A stretch of 64,000 nucleotides of DNA, taken from contig NZ_JFZG01000034.1 in assembly GCF_000607165.1 (NCBI RefSeq), positions 1 through 64,000 of the forward strand, in the 5' to 3' direction. This DNA comes from Ralstonia pickettii. GTDB taxonomy: Bacteria > Pseudomonadota > Gammaproteobacteria > Burkholderiales > Burkholderiaceae. Made by a program: the position numbers and the translations under genes. Below the pieces are notes generated by a model. That model had not been told where the DNA came from. It worked only from the letters and a program-made list of their open reading frames with translations, and did not search any database. Shown here piece by piece: positions 18,217 to 26,740 of the stretch (position 1 is the first letter of the stretch; the number at the start of each line of letters is the position of its first letter).

Positions 18217-18243
18217 TTCTTGTTGGGAATTTCGTGCTATCCT
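18217..18243 (+). promoter_or_regulatory. regulon promoter 1 (dyad and -10 box)
   Basis: The dyad TTCTTGTTGGGAA (18217-18229) is followed, 8 bp later, by TATCCT (18238-18243), and then by the GGTAGCTGGGCC...CCAGCC hairpin. It precedes the leader at 18313-18400. No -35 box of sigma-70 type is visible, so an activator binding the dyad is likely. Confidence 0.6.
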
Positions 18244-18312
18244 GATACGGATTTTGCATGGTAGCTGGGCCAGAACCAGCCAAAGCGAAGCCTGATCAGG
18301 CCTCGTTCAATT

Positions 18313-18400
18313 TCACCGTTCTCCGGTGACTCTATCAACCCAAGCGGGGCAAGCAGCCCTGCGCGGGACTTGCTCCGCACGTTTCAACAGGAGCATCAAA
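18313..18400 (+). promoter_or_regulatory. structured 5' leader, copy 1
   Basis: TCACCG/CGGTGA hairpin (18313-18329), then ACCC ... with GCGGGG/CCCTGC (one G-U pair), then TTGCTCC pairing with the ribosome-binding site GGAGCA. It ends at the ATG at 18401. Confidence 0.75.
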
Positions 18401-18745
18401 ATGGTTCTTGATTTGCTGCGTGATCCAAAGCTGAAGGTCAAACGCGCCCAGTCTTTGGTTGTGAACGCGCCCGCGTTGTTCAAAGACCCAGCGTTCATCG
18501 CGTGGTTGAACAACGGCCAGACGAAATTCACCTGGCACGAAGGCGGGGAGCCGACCGAGCATTCCGACGTCGTTGTGCTGGTCAACCCTGCGTCGGACTT
18601 TGACGGCACCGAAGCTCATGAGATGCCCGACCATGCGTGGGAGTTCATCTTCCGGCTCTGCGTCGAGAATTTCGACATTTACGGGCCGGGGACGAGCCCT
18701 GATGACCAGATCCTGGTGCGGCTGACTAACCGCCTGGAATCCTAA
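18401..18745 (+). CDS. hypothetical protein under leader copy 1
   Basis: 114 aa, soluble, no motif recognised. The start is fixed by the leader, whose ribosome-binding site GGAGCA lies 7 bp before the ATG. Its sequence contains several Asp/Glu-rich turns. The next gene has its own leader, so this one is likely expressed independently or as the first of a run. Function unknown. Confidence 0.65.
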   Translation: MVLDLLRDPKLKVKRAQSLVVNAPALFKDPAFIAWLNNGQTKFTWHEGGEPTEHSDVVVLVNPASDFDGTEAHEMPDHAWEFIFRLCVENFDIYGPGTSPDDQILVRLTNRLES

Positions 18746-18796
18746 CCACCGATATCGACTCAACCACACCGTCGTCGATTAATCGGTGATCAGTAC

Positions 18797-18887
18797 CTCG
18801 CCGCCAAGGCGAGTCTCTAAACCCAAGCGGGGCACGCAGCCCCGAAAGGGTCTGCCTGCTTCGCGATACCAATTCAGGAGCAGGTTC
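18797..18887 (+). promoter_or_regulatory. structured 5' leader, copy 2
   Basis: CTCGCC/GGCGAG takes the place of the usual TCACC/GGTGA hairpin, a compensatory variant. It is followed by ACCC with GCGGGGC/GCCCCG, and CCTGCT/AGCAGG across the ribosome-binding site. No dyad promoter precedes it, so it may be transcribed from promoter 1. Confidence 0.75.
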
Positions 18888-20243
18888 ATGGAAAAACATC
18901 ACACTGGCACGGTGCACACCAAGCTAATCGAGGCATTCTTTCAGCCTCAGGCGTGGATCAACGACTACGCCACGGACATTGACGAAGGCTACGGCATCGA
19001 CGTCACGCAAAAGGTGCTGTCATTGCAGCTGACTCAGATCCATGAGCTGCAAGACTGCCGGGATTCCACGGATGCACTGGTTGACGCTGTCAAGTTGGGG
19101 CACAACGGCCCGTACACGGTCGCGGTCGTCAGCAGCGTCTTGGAATTCTTCGGTGTGCGAAGCCTGGGCGAGATCGATCAGGATCAACTGGATGCCGCCA
19201 GGACTGCGGCGATGTGGTCGGCCTTGCAAGATCGCATTCCGTCGGCGCTGCTGAAGCGCAAGGTCCTGAGCGACTGGGGCAGTATGGTTGGTCTGACACT
19301 GCACGACGGGTACCGGTTTCTTGTTGCCAGTCATGCAAAAGCCAAGCGGGTAATTGCGGTCGTGGATGGATTGTTCAATCGTGACGCCTACAAGGCCCTG
19401 ATCTCTGAAATGCAAGGGGCCGGCGTCGCTGTGGACAACGTACATGTGTACTGTGAAATCGGTTCGTACACAGGTCCGGGCATCGAGATCGTGAAGTTCG
19501 ACGACTTCCCCGAAACTTTGGGACGTTACCGTAAGCCGAAGGGCGGGGAAGACTATGTCATTCTATCCAGTCAGACTCCTCCGAATTCCTATGTAGCGCA
19601 TAGTCCTGAAGACGTCGGCGGCGAGCCAGCGGCAACGCCGCCGCAGACGTCGAACATAGAAGAGGCGGTGAGATTTGTCTGTCTTTCCGACGCGAGCGCG
19701 GTCCAAGAAGAATTGGTGAAGCGCTATCCCGGCAGCGTTTTCCTCATCGACATCGCGCCGCATGCCGCGGTTGAAGGTGAGCCGGCGGACGTAGTGCAAG
19801 GCGTTCCTGACCTGGACGGCTTGAACGATGAACGCGCAATGTGGGCCCGCCAAGCTTTGGACGCATTTCAGCGCGCAACCAACTGCGAGCAAGAGAGCGT
19901 GGTCGGAGATCTTCTGTGCGATCTGATGCACCACTGCGACAGAACGGGTGTGGATTTCTTGTCGGAGATGGGGCGCGCTGTTCGTCACTACGAAGATGAG
20001 ACTTCCGCACATGTCGCAGTTGAACCTTCAGGTGTGCTCGAGTCGCTCTTGACGGATGCGCTCGAGTTGAGAGACATGAAGGTCGAGATCAACAACGACT
20101 ACTCGCAAGAGGACCTCCTGCGTTGGGGTGACCGCCTTGCTGTCGCTGACAAGGCAGTTGAGATGCTAAAGGAATTGCCGCTTTATCCGCACCTTGAGCT
20201 ACGCGCTCGCAAGCTTGCAACAGCGAGTACGCAGCAGAGCTGA
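18888..20243 (+). CDS. large hypothetical mobile-element protein
   Basis: 451 aa, soluble. The N-terminus (Phe-Gln-Pro-Gln-Ala-Trp-Ile-Asn-Asp-Tyr-Ala) resembles a start seen in proteins of other conjugative elements, where a similar phrase begins many otherwise unrelated hypotheticals (from recall). No catalytic motif is seen. The start is fixed by the leader ribosome-binding site. A terminator hairpin with a T run follows at 20257-20300, so the transcript ends here. Confidence 0.65.
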   Translation: MEKHHTGTVHTKLIEAFFQPQAWINDYATDIDEGYGIDVTQKVLSLQLTQIHELQDCRDSTDALVDAVKLGHNGPYTVAVVSSVLEFFGVRSLGEIDQDQLDAARTAAMWSALQDRIPSALLKRKVLSDWGSMVGLTLHDGYRFLVASHAKAKRVIAVVDGLFNRDAYKALISEMQGAGVAVDNVHVYCEIGSYTGPGIEIVKFDDFPETLGRYRKPKGGEDYVILSSQTPPNSYVAHSPEDVGGEPAATPPQTSNIEEAVRFVCLSDASAVQEELVKRYPGSVFLIDIAPHAAVEGEPADVVQGVPDLDGLNDERAMWARQALDAFQRATNCEQESVVGDLLCDLMHHCDRTGVDFLSEMGRAVRHYEDETSAHVAVEPSGVLESLLTDALELRDMKVEINNDYSQEDLLRWGDRLAVADKAVEMLKELPLYPHLELRARKLATASTQQS

Positions 20244-20256
20244 TCAGTACCAATTG

Positions 20257-20300
20257 GCGCCTGCCGCGCTCCCTTCACGGGGAGGCGGTGGGCGCTTTTT
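20257..20300 (+). terminator. rho-independent terminator
   Basis: Long GC-rich hairpin (GCGCCTGCCGC and GCGGTGGGCGC arms with mismatches, loop TTCAC) followed by TTTTT. Confidence 0.75.
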
Positions 20301-20390
20301 CATTTCGATCTGAGAAACGTGCTGCGGCTCCGAGGGGCCGGGGAGGGAAGTGCCGTGGCGGAAACTGTACTGAGCTTCGCCTTGGCTAGC

Positions 20391-20420
20391 TTCCTGATAG
20401 GAATTCTTCCGTGGTAATCT
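20391..20420 (+). promoter_or_regulatory. regulon promoter 2
   Basis: Dyad TTCCTGATAGGAA (20391-20403), 11 bp, then TAATCT (20415-20420), followed by a GGTAGCTAG...CTAGCC hairpin. It lies upstream of leader copy 3. Confidence 0.6.
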
Positions 20421-20481
20421 TGCGCAGTATTCCAACGGTAGCTAGACCGCAACTAGCCGATACTGGCCGAAGTTGGCCGCG

Positions 20482-20573
20482 TCACCGTAATGCGGTGATA
20501 TTCAATCAACCCAAGCGGGGAGCATACCTCCGCTTGGGGATGTCAGCTCCGCATCCATCTTGGAGCATGATCC
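20482..20573 (+). promoter_or_regulatory. structured 5' leader, copy 3
   Basis: TCACCG/CGGTGA, then CAAGCGG/CCGCTTG, a longer pair than in most copies, and GCTCC pairing GGAGC of the ribosome-binding site. Ends at ATG 20574. Confidence 0.75.
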
Positions 20574-20822
20574 ATGAAGAAGAGTGTTTTTTGGCAAGTG
20601 AAGCACACTCTGGTGGGCTTTGTGTCCGCGAATCCCAACGCTGCAGCGGCCCAAATGAGCCGGGAGCAGTGGAGGCAAGCTGCTGAAATCGGGCGGCAAT
20701 CTCGCTCGATCGGCATTCTCACAGCACTCTCAGATGACGCCCTCAAGGAAATCGCAAGCGGAGAGCTGGATGTCGTCGCACTTTACAGTGCGGTGCTGGC
20801 CGGGCGTCGAACGAGCGCCTGA
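20574..20822 (+). CDS. small hypothetical protein under leader copy 3
   Basis: 82 aa, Ala-rich, helical, no signal peptide despite a short hydrophobic N-terminus. The start is fixed by the leader. No family recognised. The next gene begins about 155 bp later with its own leader but without a dyad promoter, so both may come from promoter 2. Confidence 0.6.
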   Translation: MKKSVFWQVKHTLVGFVSANPNAAAAQMSREQWRQAAEIGRQSRSIGILTALSDDALKEIASGELDVVALYSAVLAGRRTSA

Positions 20823-20916
20823 ACTGGCGACTGTCGACATGCCACGTTAAGCGTGAGGCATTTGCTGGACGGTAGCTGAACGTCTTGGCGGACAGCTAAC
20901 CATCAAATTGAATTTG

Positions 20917-20979
20917 AACCCATGCGGGGCGAGTGTCCCGACTGGGGATGCCTGCTTCGCGTATCCCATAGGAGCAGGT
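20917..20979 (+). promoter_or_regulatory. structured 5' leader, copy 4
   Basis: ACCC with CGGG/CCCG and CCTGCT/AGCAGG at the ribosome-binding site. The usual first hairpin is missing; instead GGTAGCTG ... CAGCTAACC pairs at 20870-20901. No dyad upstream, so read-through from promoter 2 is likely. Confidence 0.7.
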
Positions 20980-22095
20980 ATGTCACAAAATCGTCTACCG
21001 GGCGAGCACCAGGAAGTGCTGTTTTTCTCGACAGCACAAGAAGGAAAGCGGAACGTCACCGCTACTGTCATTCGTCCGCTAACCGAGCAGGAAGCGGATA
21101 TCGAAGAAGTCGGCCCAATGTTCAAAATTCGTCTCGAGGACGGCGCTGAGCAGGATGCGTTCGAGGACGAACTGATCCCCATCGATACCCTTGAGGACGA
21201 AGAGGTTGTCGGTCTCGATCGCGATGGCTGCGTGTTGCAGTGGAATACGCAGACGCGAATTTCCGAAAATACCGGCGAGAAGCTCGAACAGTATGGCATC
21301 CACAATCTGCGCGAACATGAGGCTCCGCGCGTCGGTGTACCAGAGGGCGTATGGCTGCAGCACGTCAACACGGTCACAGCGCGCCAGCCGGTGCCGGGCA
21401 AGCGCTATGTGTTCTTCAACGCCAACGACAGTCGGGTTTCCACCTGGTGCGCTGAGGGTCGCGTTGACGCACCGCGTACCGCCTATGTGGAGTCTGGCTT
21501 CGAGGCAACGCACTGGTGCGAAATCCCCACTGAGCATGACCCCCGCTGGCGTCCCGGTAACCCGTTTCATGTTCCGGAGGCCGAAGGCAAGGGAGTGCTG
21601 ACGCAGTGCCCGTTCTATCCGTCTGGTCGATTGGGTGTTTGCTGGGAACGAAAGGAGCCTGGCAGCCGCCTGGATGTGAATTTCCCTACTTTCGACGGCG
21701 CGAAAGCTTGGATGCTGGCAGACGAACTCCGCGGTGAAGCATTGCCGTTGCCCGATGTCACGCGAAAGCTGCAGATCACGCACCCGCGCACGGGCGCCAG
21801 TTTCAGCGTCAAAGAGGCATCGGCAGCTGATTGGACCGACTCGTGGCCGTCCCAGATGGCCGACGGTCTGCCGGTCAGTGAGGGCCCGGGTAACATCAAT
21901 GGTTCCGTGTTCTGCTTTTGGCTCGGACAACACACGAGCCCGTTCTGTACGGATATCGTGCGGACGATGACGGCGTTTATCGGAGACCACGATGTTGCGG
22001 CGGTCCGATTCGTACGTGCAGCGCCAAGCAAAGTGCACCCGGCCATTACGGCGGCGTACACTCAGTTGGCCGATCGCGCAGGTGGAACGACATGA
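20980..22095 (+). CDS. hypothetical protein under leader copy 4
   Basis: 371 aa, soluble and acidic, with many Trp and Phe residues and no signal, membrane segment or known domain. The start is fixed by the leader ribosome-binding site. Its last 4 bp overlap the next start (ATGA), so the two are coupled. Function unknown. Confidence 0.65.
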   Translation: MSQNRLPGEHQEVLFFSTAQEGKRNVTATVIRPLTEQEADIEEVGPMFKIRLEDGAEQDAFEDELIPIDTLEDEEVVGLDRDGCVLQWNTQTRISENTGEKLEQYGIHNLREHEAPRVGVPEGVWLQHVNTVTARQPVPGKRYVFFNANDSRVSTWCAEGRVDAPRTAYVESGFEATHWCEIPTEHDPRWRPGNPFHVPEAEGKGVLTQCPFYPSGRLGVCWERKEPGSRLDVNFPTFDGAKAWMLADELRGEALPLPDVTRKLQITHPRTGASFSVKEASAADWTDSWPSQMADGLPVSEGPGNINGSVFCFWLGQHTSPFCTDIVRTMTAFIGDHDVAAVRFVRAAPSKVHPAITAAYTQLADRAGGTT

Positions 22096-22346
22096 GCAAG
22101 TACGGTCAGTTCAATCAGTGCGGTCGGGCCTTGGCCGCGCCTGGGCTCACGTCCTATCGCTGCCGGTCTGGCTATGGCTGGATCATGATTGGTGCGTCTG
22201 ACGACCGCGACGCACTGCGCGAGGCCCGGAGGTCCAGGGCGGATGTCCTGGAGCAGGATCTGGAAGTTTGGGATGGTACGCAGTACCAGCCGGTACTGGG
22301 ACGTCGAACTACGCCGACTGCCCCGGCCTGTGCCTGCCGTTCCTAG
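22092..22346 (+). CDS. small hypothetical protein coupled to the preceding gene
   Basis: 84 aa, basic and Arg-rich with several cysteines at the start and end. It begins inside the stop of the previous gene (ATGA). No family recognised. A strong terminator follows at 22388-22428, closing the unit. Confidence 0.55.
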   Translation: MSKYGQFNQCGRALAAPGLTSYRCRSGYGWIMIGASDDRDALREARRSRADVLEQDLEVWDGTQYQPVLGRRTTPTAPACACRS

Positions 22347-22387
22347 TTGGAAAAGGCCCCGACCACTCTTGGTGCAGTAGCCCCAAA

Positions 22388-22428
22388 GCCCGTCGTTCTC
22401 CTGAAAATGGGGAATGGCGGGCTTTTTT
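22388..22428 (+). terminator. rho-independent terminator
   Basis: Stem GCCCGTC (22388-22394) with GGCGGGC (22416-22422), loop of 21 nt, then a TTTTTT run. Confidence 0.75.
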
Positions 22429-22451
22429 CTTTGCCTAAAAACACTCCCTGC

Positions 22452-22477
22452 TTCCCAGCAGGAATCCGTGATACCCT
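22452..22477 (+). promoter_or_regulatory. regulon promoter 3
   Basis: Dyad TTCCCAGCAGGAA (22452-22464), 7 bp, then TACCCT (22472-22477), followed by a GGCAGCTGGTCC...CCAGCC hairpin. Upstream of leader copy 5. Confidence 0.6.
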
Positions 22478-22553
22478 TGCGAGGTACCTCTACCGGCAGC
22501 TGGTCCGATATCCAGCCAGGTGGTTCGACCTAGGGCCACCGCTATTCAAATTC

Positions 22554-22642
22554 ATCACTATGTGGTGATCTACATAACCCACGCGGGGCACGCAGTCCCG
22601 CAAGGGGTTGCCTGCTTCGCAATCTAATGCGAGGAGCAGGAC
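22554..22642 (+). promoter_or_regulatory. structured 5' leader, copy 5
   Basis: ATCAC/GTGAT hairpin, ACCC ... GGGGT around GCGGG/CCCGC, and CCTGCT/AGCAGG at the ribosome-binding site. Confidence 0.75.
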
Positions 22643-22882
22643 ATGTCAGTGAACTCCATCTGTACCGGCGGGCACCGTCAGCGACAAGGTGTGCGTTGTC
22701 TCAACATGCCAGGTCGGTCGCATTTGTATGGGCCAGTCGGTCAGATGTCCGACGACCTCGACGCCGGCGGCCCACTGGATGCACCGGAGATCCTTCCGGC
22801 CGGCAGCAGCAACAGCACCGATTGGCGTAACTTCCGTGGCCAGCCGATCGCCCGCCAGACGGAGTGCGGCCGGGAGCGGTGA
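22643..22882 (+). CDS. small hypothetical protein under leader copy 5
   Basis: 79 aa, with three cysteines and several Arg/Gln residues, no known motif. The leader fixes the start. The frame is rather Arg- and Gly-rich, but the leader makes a real gene likely. The next leader begins about 90 bp after the stop, with no dyad in between, so the genes may share a transcript. Confidence 0.55.
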   Translation: MSVNSICTGGHRQRQGVRCLNMPGRSHLYGPVGQMSDDLDAGGPLDAPEILPAGSSNSTDWRNFRGQPIARQTECGRER

Positions 22883-22971
22883 TGTACAGGCCGCGCCGTC
22901 CTAGACGAACAGCCGCTAGTTGATCCCTAAGCTCGGAACGTTGATTTCGATCGACCTAACGGCATTCATAT

Positions 22972-23062
22972 TCACCGGCACCGGTGACCATTACCAACCC
23001 TCGCGGGGCAACCAGCCCCGAATGGGGTTGCTTGCTTCGCAGATCCAATATGGAGCAAGAAG
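22972..23062 (+). promoter_or_regulatory. structured 5' leader, copy 6
   Basis: TCACCGG/CCGGTGA hairpin, ACCC ... with CGGGG/CCCCG, and CTTGCT/AGCAAG across the ribosome-binding site. The last pair is a compensatory change from CCTGCT/AGCAGG. Confidence 0.8.
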
Positions 23063-24118
23063 ATGCAAGCAAGCAACGCAGTAACTGAACTGGAAGAGGC
23101 ACAGGCCCTCGGCCACGCAAGCGTGGAAGAAATGATCGCAGCCGACGCGAACGCCGTGCTTCACGCCCAGCATGTTGCGGTCGCCCGGGCGTATCAATCC
23201 TCAGCTCACGCCATCCAGCGAAAGACGGAAGCAGCCAGCAAGCACGGCCTGACACCAGATCAGATTAGCTGGGTTGAGCCCCCATTCGACGCGCCAGTGC
23301 GCATCACCGCTGCCGATGTTGTGGCCGCGCGGGACGCGGGGTTCCAGGTCCAGTTAGGAACGGCTGAACATCGCCTAGACCTGATTGGTCGGTGGTGGTG
23401 GACATTGAGCCAGCCCGGCTGGCAGAGTGTGGAGTCAAGCGCCGGCAACTTTGCGACCAAAGCAGAAGCATGGGCGGATGTAGTGCGCGCGCTTCGCGAC
23501 GACCCTTCGCTCGGTTCGCCGGCGAAAGCGGCTGAAGAGCCGCGCCTGTGGGTTGCGATGGTCGAGCACGTGGAGTGCCCTGGTGCAAGGCTGGCCGTGT
23601 TCTTCCAGAGAGAAGAGCCTGTGGACGCTGAGATTTTCGCGCGGTATGCGGCCACAACAAAACCGACCGAACTTGATATCGCCGGTCTGTTCGACCTCAC
23701 GTTCGACGCAAGCGTTGATCCAGGCACCGCCAGGGCTCTGATGACCTACGCGAATGCGCAGGTGGAGGGCGACTATGGTGCGATTTCGCCACCCGCCGTC
23801 GTTGACGAGACGCTGGGTTGGTTGAATCCAGGCCAGCGGGCGATACTTGAGAAGTATGCGAGGGGTCAATTTTCATATCTGGCTTGCAGCAAATCGGAGG
23901 AGGAATTCCGGAGCTCAGTGGCCCGCTGTGGCGATGGTGTCTTGAAGTTCCTGATGACCGAACTTTCGAGCGCGGAAGACTGCTCGTCAGGCGAGCAGGC
24001 CAGTGCGCGGATCGAGATCGCGATTGCGCAGCTGCAATCTGTACTCGGCGCCGTGCAGGATATTCCCGAATGGATGCCGAATGACGGCCATGACCAAGCC
24101 ATGAACGCTGGTTGCTGA
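23063..24118 (+). CDS. hypothetical protein under leader copy 6
   Basis: 351 aa, soluble, rich in Ala, Glu and Val. Residues about 60-170 and 170-290 look like two ordered domains separated by a Pro/Glu linker; the last 60 residues are helical. No motif or family recognised. The start is fixed by the leader. A terminator follows directly at 24144-24178. Confidence 0.65.
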   Translation: MQASNAVTELEEAQALGHASVEEMIAADANAVLHAQHVAVARAYQSSAHAIQRKTEAASKHGLTPDQISWVEPPFDAPVRITAADVVAARDAGFQVQLGTAEHRLDLIGRWWWTLSQPGWQSVESSAGNFATKAEAWADVVRALRDDPSLGSPAKAAEEPRLWVAMVEHVECPGARLAVFFQREEPVDAEIFARYAATTKPTELDIAGLFDLTFDASVDPGTARALMTYANAQVEGDYGAISPPAVVDETLGWLNPGQRAILEKYARGQFSYLACSKSEEEFRSSVARCGDGVLKFLMTELSSAEDCSSGEQASARIEIAIAQLQSVLGAVQDIPEWMPNDGHDQAMNAGC

Positions 24119-24143
24119 CGCAAGTCCGGCCCAGCAGCACAAG

Positions 24144-24178
24144 CCCGCCGGCCTCCTTATAGGAGGCGGCGGGTTTTT
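24144..24178 (+). terminator. rho-independent terminator
   Basis: Stem CCCGCCG.CCTCC/GGAGGCGGCGGG with a short TTATA loop followed by TTTTT. Confidence 0.85.
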
Positions 24179-24260
24179 CTTTGTCTGGCAGCACGACACG
24201 CAGCTGAGAGAAGAAGGAACGCAGGTGATTAAGGCGTTTCCGTCACTGCTGCGCCTCAAT

Positions 24261-24289
24261 TTCTCATCAGGAAATTCGCGTGTTATGCT
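24261..24289 (+). promoter_or_regulatory. regulon promoter 4
   Basis: Dyad TTCTCATCAGGAA (24261-24273), 10 bp, then TATGCT (24284-24289), followed by a GGCCGCTGGTCC...CCAGCC hairpin. Upstream of leader copy 7. Confidence 0.6.
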
Positions 24290-24358
24290 TGCGCTGTTTT
24301 CCATGGCCGCTGGTCCATCTCCAGCCAACGCGAACCCGACGCGGATCGCGATTCCTAT

Positions 24359-24448
24359 ACACCGCCAGTCGGTGTGTCCATTACCCACGCGGGGCAAGTT
24401 GTCCCGCAGAGGGCTTCCTGCTTCGCTGACTACATTCAGGAGCAGGAT
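24359..24448 (+). promoter_or_regulatory. structured 5' leader, copy 7
   Basis: ACACCG/CGGTGT (a covarying form of TCACCG/CGGTGA), ACCC ... around GCGGG/CCCGC, and TCCTGCT/AGCAGGA at the ribosome-binding site. Confidence 0.8.
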
Positions 24449-25282
24449 ATGCAATCAATCAAAGTTTCGCCTCCTACGCGTGCAACGGCGGCAGATCTCG
24501 TCGGAAAGGAAGTGCCGTTCACCCTGTACGAGGTTGTGCAGACCATGCGGGACGACGTATTCGTCAGCGCTGAAGTCAAGCCCGTAACCATCACCTGGCA
24601 TGGCATCCGAACGGAAGTCGGCGCAACCGCACCGTCGGTGACATTCGTTGGTTCGGATGGCAGACAAGGCTGGGGTAATGCCGAGCTCTTCTATCTGACC
24701 GAGGTGGAAGCCATGAAGGAAGTGGCTCTCCTAATGCCCGACCGCCGGCCGACCGAGGCCCCTGTTCTGGACGTCAATGGGCGCCGATTCGTGCATTTTG
24801 AAGGCCGAGCCAGACAAGAGCAAAGCGGGTTCTACCGTGAGAAGCCCAATGGGATTCTGTTTTTCGGCAACGACAAGGAGCCTTTCGCGTTTGCCGTAAC
24901 GAACCCGAAACAGGGCCTGTTTTTCGTGTCCTGCAGTCGGCACGGATCCGGCGTCCGATACATGCACTCGACGAGCTCGGTTGACGAGCGACGCCTGGGC
25001 ATCGAGGGAGTAGGTTTGAGTGCACAGCATGACCTGGTCTGCGCGCTGGTCAACCAGTTGCACGGCAAAGACGTGCTGTGGACTGGCGAGGATGCAAAAA
25101 TCCTACAGTTGGCGCTTGGCAATTTGGCCGCGCTGTTGGCCGATCCGTGCAGTGCCGATCGGTGCAGCATGGGGGCCGAGAAGGCGGACCGATGGGCGGA
25201 TCGCTGCAATGCGATGCTTGAATCGCTCGAATCCGAAGGGAAGGGCGAGCATCGCAGCACGCTTCTCGCGCTGCGCAAGTAG
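24449..25282 (+). CDS. hypothetical protein under leader copy 7
   Basis: 277 aa, soluble. The first 100 residues look beta-rich, and the region near residue 180-230 holds a Cys-His pair with Gly-rich turns. No known domain. The leader fixes the start. A strong terminator follows at 25303-25342, so this is a single-gene unit. Confidence 0.65.
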   Translation: MQSIKVSPPTRATAADLVGKEVPFTLYEVVQTMRDDVFVSAEVKPVTITWHGIRTEVGATAPSVTFVGSDGRQGWGNAELFYLTEVEAMKEVALLMPDRRPTEAPVLDVNGRRFVHFEGRARQEQSGFYREKPNGILFFGNDKEPFAFAVTNPKQGLFFVSCSRHGSGVRYMHSTSSVDERRLGIEGVGLSAQHDLVCALVNQLHGKDVLWTGEDAKILQLALGNLAALLADPCSADRCSMGAEKADRWADRCNAMLESLESEGKGEHRSTLLALRK

Positions 25283-25302
25283 TCCCATTTCAGTGGAATC
25301 AA

Positions 25303-25342
25303 CGCCCGCCTGTCCAGTTTGGACAGAGCGGGCGATTTTTTT
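25303..25342 (+). terminator. rho-independent terminator
   Basis: Stem CGCCCGC/GCGGGCG plus an inner GTCC/GGAC pair, followed by TTTTTTT. Confidence 0.85.
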
Positions 25343-25411
25343 GGGCGCCGGGCGCTCTGGCACCGCGGCAAGCAGGGCAGTTGTGTCGACCAACATGCTG
25401 GGCGCGTCTGA

Positions 25412-25440
25412 TTCCCACCAGGAATTGGGCGTGGTACCCT
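25412..25440 (+). promoter_or_regulatory. regulon promoter 5
   Basis: Dyad TTCCCACCAGGAA (25412-25424), 10 bp, then TACCCT (25435-25440), followed by a GGCAGCTGGACC...CCAGCC hairpin. Upstream of leader copy 8. Confidence 0.6.
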
Positions 25441-25511
25441 TACGGTGCTTTTACTCGGCAGCTGGACCGAAACTCCAGCCAACGCGTTCTACTACTGGGC
25501 GCGACTCAATT

Positions 25512-25605
25512 TCACCATTCGTGGTGAGCCACTAAACCCTTGCGGGGCACGCGTGCTCCTGTAGGGGTCGCCTGCTCCGCCAATTCCTTTTCGGAGCAGA
25601 AAATC
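25512..25605 (+). promoter_or_regulatory. structured 5' leader, copy 8
   Basis: TCACC/GGTGA hairpin, ACCC ... GGGGT with CGGG/CCTG (G-U), and a perfect CTGCTCCG/CGGAGCAG stem at the ribosome-binding site, the longest sequestering stem in the set. Confidence 0.8.
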
Positions 25606-25932
25606 ATGCAGAACTTTTGCAAGACGTTGTTGGTCGCGGCGACATGCGCCATGGCGGCGTTTGCTGTGCACGCCCAAAGTGTCGGTGGCCGGGGTGCGGA
25701 CCTAGGTTGGTACGTGAGCCAGCCGATGCAATTTGTGGTGTCGGGCGTCCTGCTGAAGGATGGCAGCACCACGGAAATCCGTCCAACTCACGGCATCTAT
25801 GTCGCGAGATCGCAAACGGAGGCCATCGATTTCTTCGCCGCGAAAATGCGTGATGAGAACCCTGGCTACCACTTGGTTACAGCTCTGGCCTCTCCGGTTC
25901 CGGTAACCGGTACTTGTCGCCTGGACATCTGA
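25606..25932 (+). CDS. hypothetical secreted protein under leader copy 8
   Basis: 108 aa. The N-terminus is a Sec signal peptide: Lys5, a hydrophobic Ala/Val core and a His-Ala-Gln cleavage area at about residue 23. The mature 85 residues contain one cysteine near the C-terminus. Likely periplasmic; no family recognised. The next gene follows 18 bp later, so they form an operon. Confidence 0.65.
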   Translation: MQNFCKTLLVAATCAMAAFAVHAQSVGGRGADLGWYVSQPMQFVVSGVLLKDGSTTEIRPTHGIYVARSQTEAIDFFAAKMRDENPGYHLVTALASPVPVTGTCRLDI

Positions 25933-25950
25933 TCACATAGGAGCTGCATC

Positions 25951-26313
25951 GTGACTGATATCCAACGTGCAATGTACCTGACCGACGATCGCGATCTTCC
26001 GAAGGACGAGCTGCGGGCGCTGGTTATTTTCCCCGGTGGCAACGGCGACTGGTACGTCCAAGTAGCACCGGAGCACGGGCGCACCTTAGAAGGCGTCCGA
26101 ATTTGTACCTCTGGCGGCGCAGCTTCAGCTTGTCCTGGTCTCGGCGTAGCAATTGCCGAGGCTTACAGGGCGATGATGGATGCGCAAACTGGCCGGAAGC
26201 TTGAGTATGTTCCGTCGCGCGCGGAACTGGAGCAAGAGTTGTGGGCGTGGCGCCAGATGTTTCCAAAGTACCAGTTTGACGGCTTCTTCAGCATTGAGAA
26301 GAAGGCAGACTAA
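25951..26313 (+). CDS. hypothetical protein
   Basis: 120 aa, GTG start preceded by AGGAGC. Soluble; residues 30-75 look beta-rich and the C-terminus is a charged helix. Located between a leader-controlled secreted gene and leader copy 9, with no dyad promoter of its own. Function unknown. Confidence 0.6.
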   Translation: MTDIQRAMYLTDDRDLPKDELRALVIFPGGNGDWYVQVAPEHGRTLEGVRICTSGGAASACPGLGVAIAEAYRAMMDAQTGRKLEYVPSRAELEQELWAWRQMFPKYQFDGFFSIEKKAD

Positions 26314-26342
26314 GGTCGTGCCGCCCTCAATTTTGTACGCCG

Positions 26343-26425
26343 CACCGCGGTGACTTTTTAACCCTAGCGGGGCTTTCGACTCCGTGTGGGTTGTCGGCTC
26401 CGCAGTTCAATTCAGGAGCAGGCAA
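26343..26425 (+). promoter_or_regulatory. structured 5' leader, copy 9
   Basis: CACCG/CGGTG with no loop bases between the arms, so the hairpin must open, ACCC ... with CGGG/TCCG, and GCTCC/GGAGC at the ribosome-binding site. No dyad promoter directly upstream. Confidence 0.7.
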
Positions 26426-26626
26426 ATGCCAAACGAGGACGCAGAACTGCGCCCGATCACCGTGTCTGGCGGAAAGAAGTCGATCAGTGACGACGATATG
26501 TGTGCTGGATGCGCCAATTGCGACTACCTTCCAGGCTCGATGAGTGGCTGTAAGTTGGACTGGCCAGGACGGGAAGATCGCGACGGCTATGTGCAGCAAT
26601 GCGATAAGTTTTCACGCGAGAGCTGA
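26426..26626 (+). CDS. small Cys-rich protein under leader copy 9
   Basis: 66 aa. Four cysteines sit in the pattern Cys-x-x-Cys-x-x-Cys ... Cys-Lys, with a further Cys near the end, suggesting a metal site. A short acidic N-terminus precedes it. No family recognised. The leader fixes the start. Confidence 0.6.
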   Translation: MPNEDAELRPITVSGGKKSISDDDMCAGCANCDYLPGSMSGCKLDWPGREDRDGYVQQCDKFSRES

Positions 26627-26650
26627 TACGGTCTCGGCCGCCAATTGCGT

Positions 26651-26740
26651 TCACTGCCAGGCGGTGAACTTTTTACCCAGCGGGGCTTTCAACTCCGTCG
26701 GGGTTGTCTGCTCTGCTTTCTCTGTCAAGGAAGCAAGGAA
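26651..26740 (+). promoter_or_regulatory. structured 5' leader, copy 10 (diverged)
   Basis: TCACTGC/GCGGTGA hairpin, ACCC ... with GCGGGG, and the ribosome-binding site AAGGAAGCAAGG. The sequestering pairing is weaker than in other copies, so this leader may be partly relaxed. Confidence 0.6.
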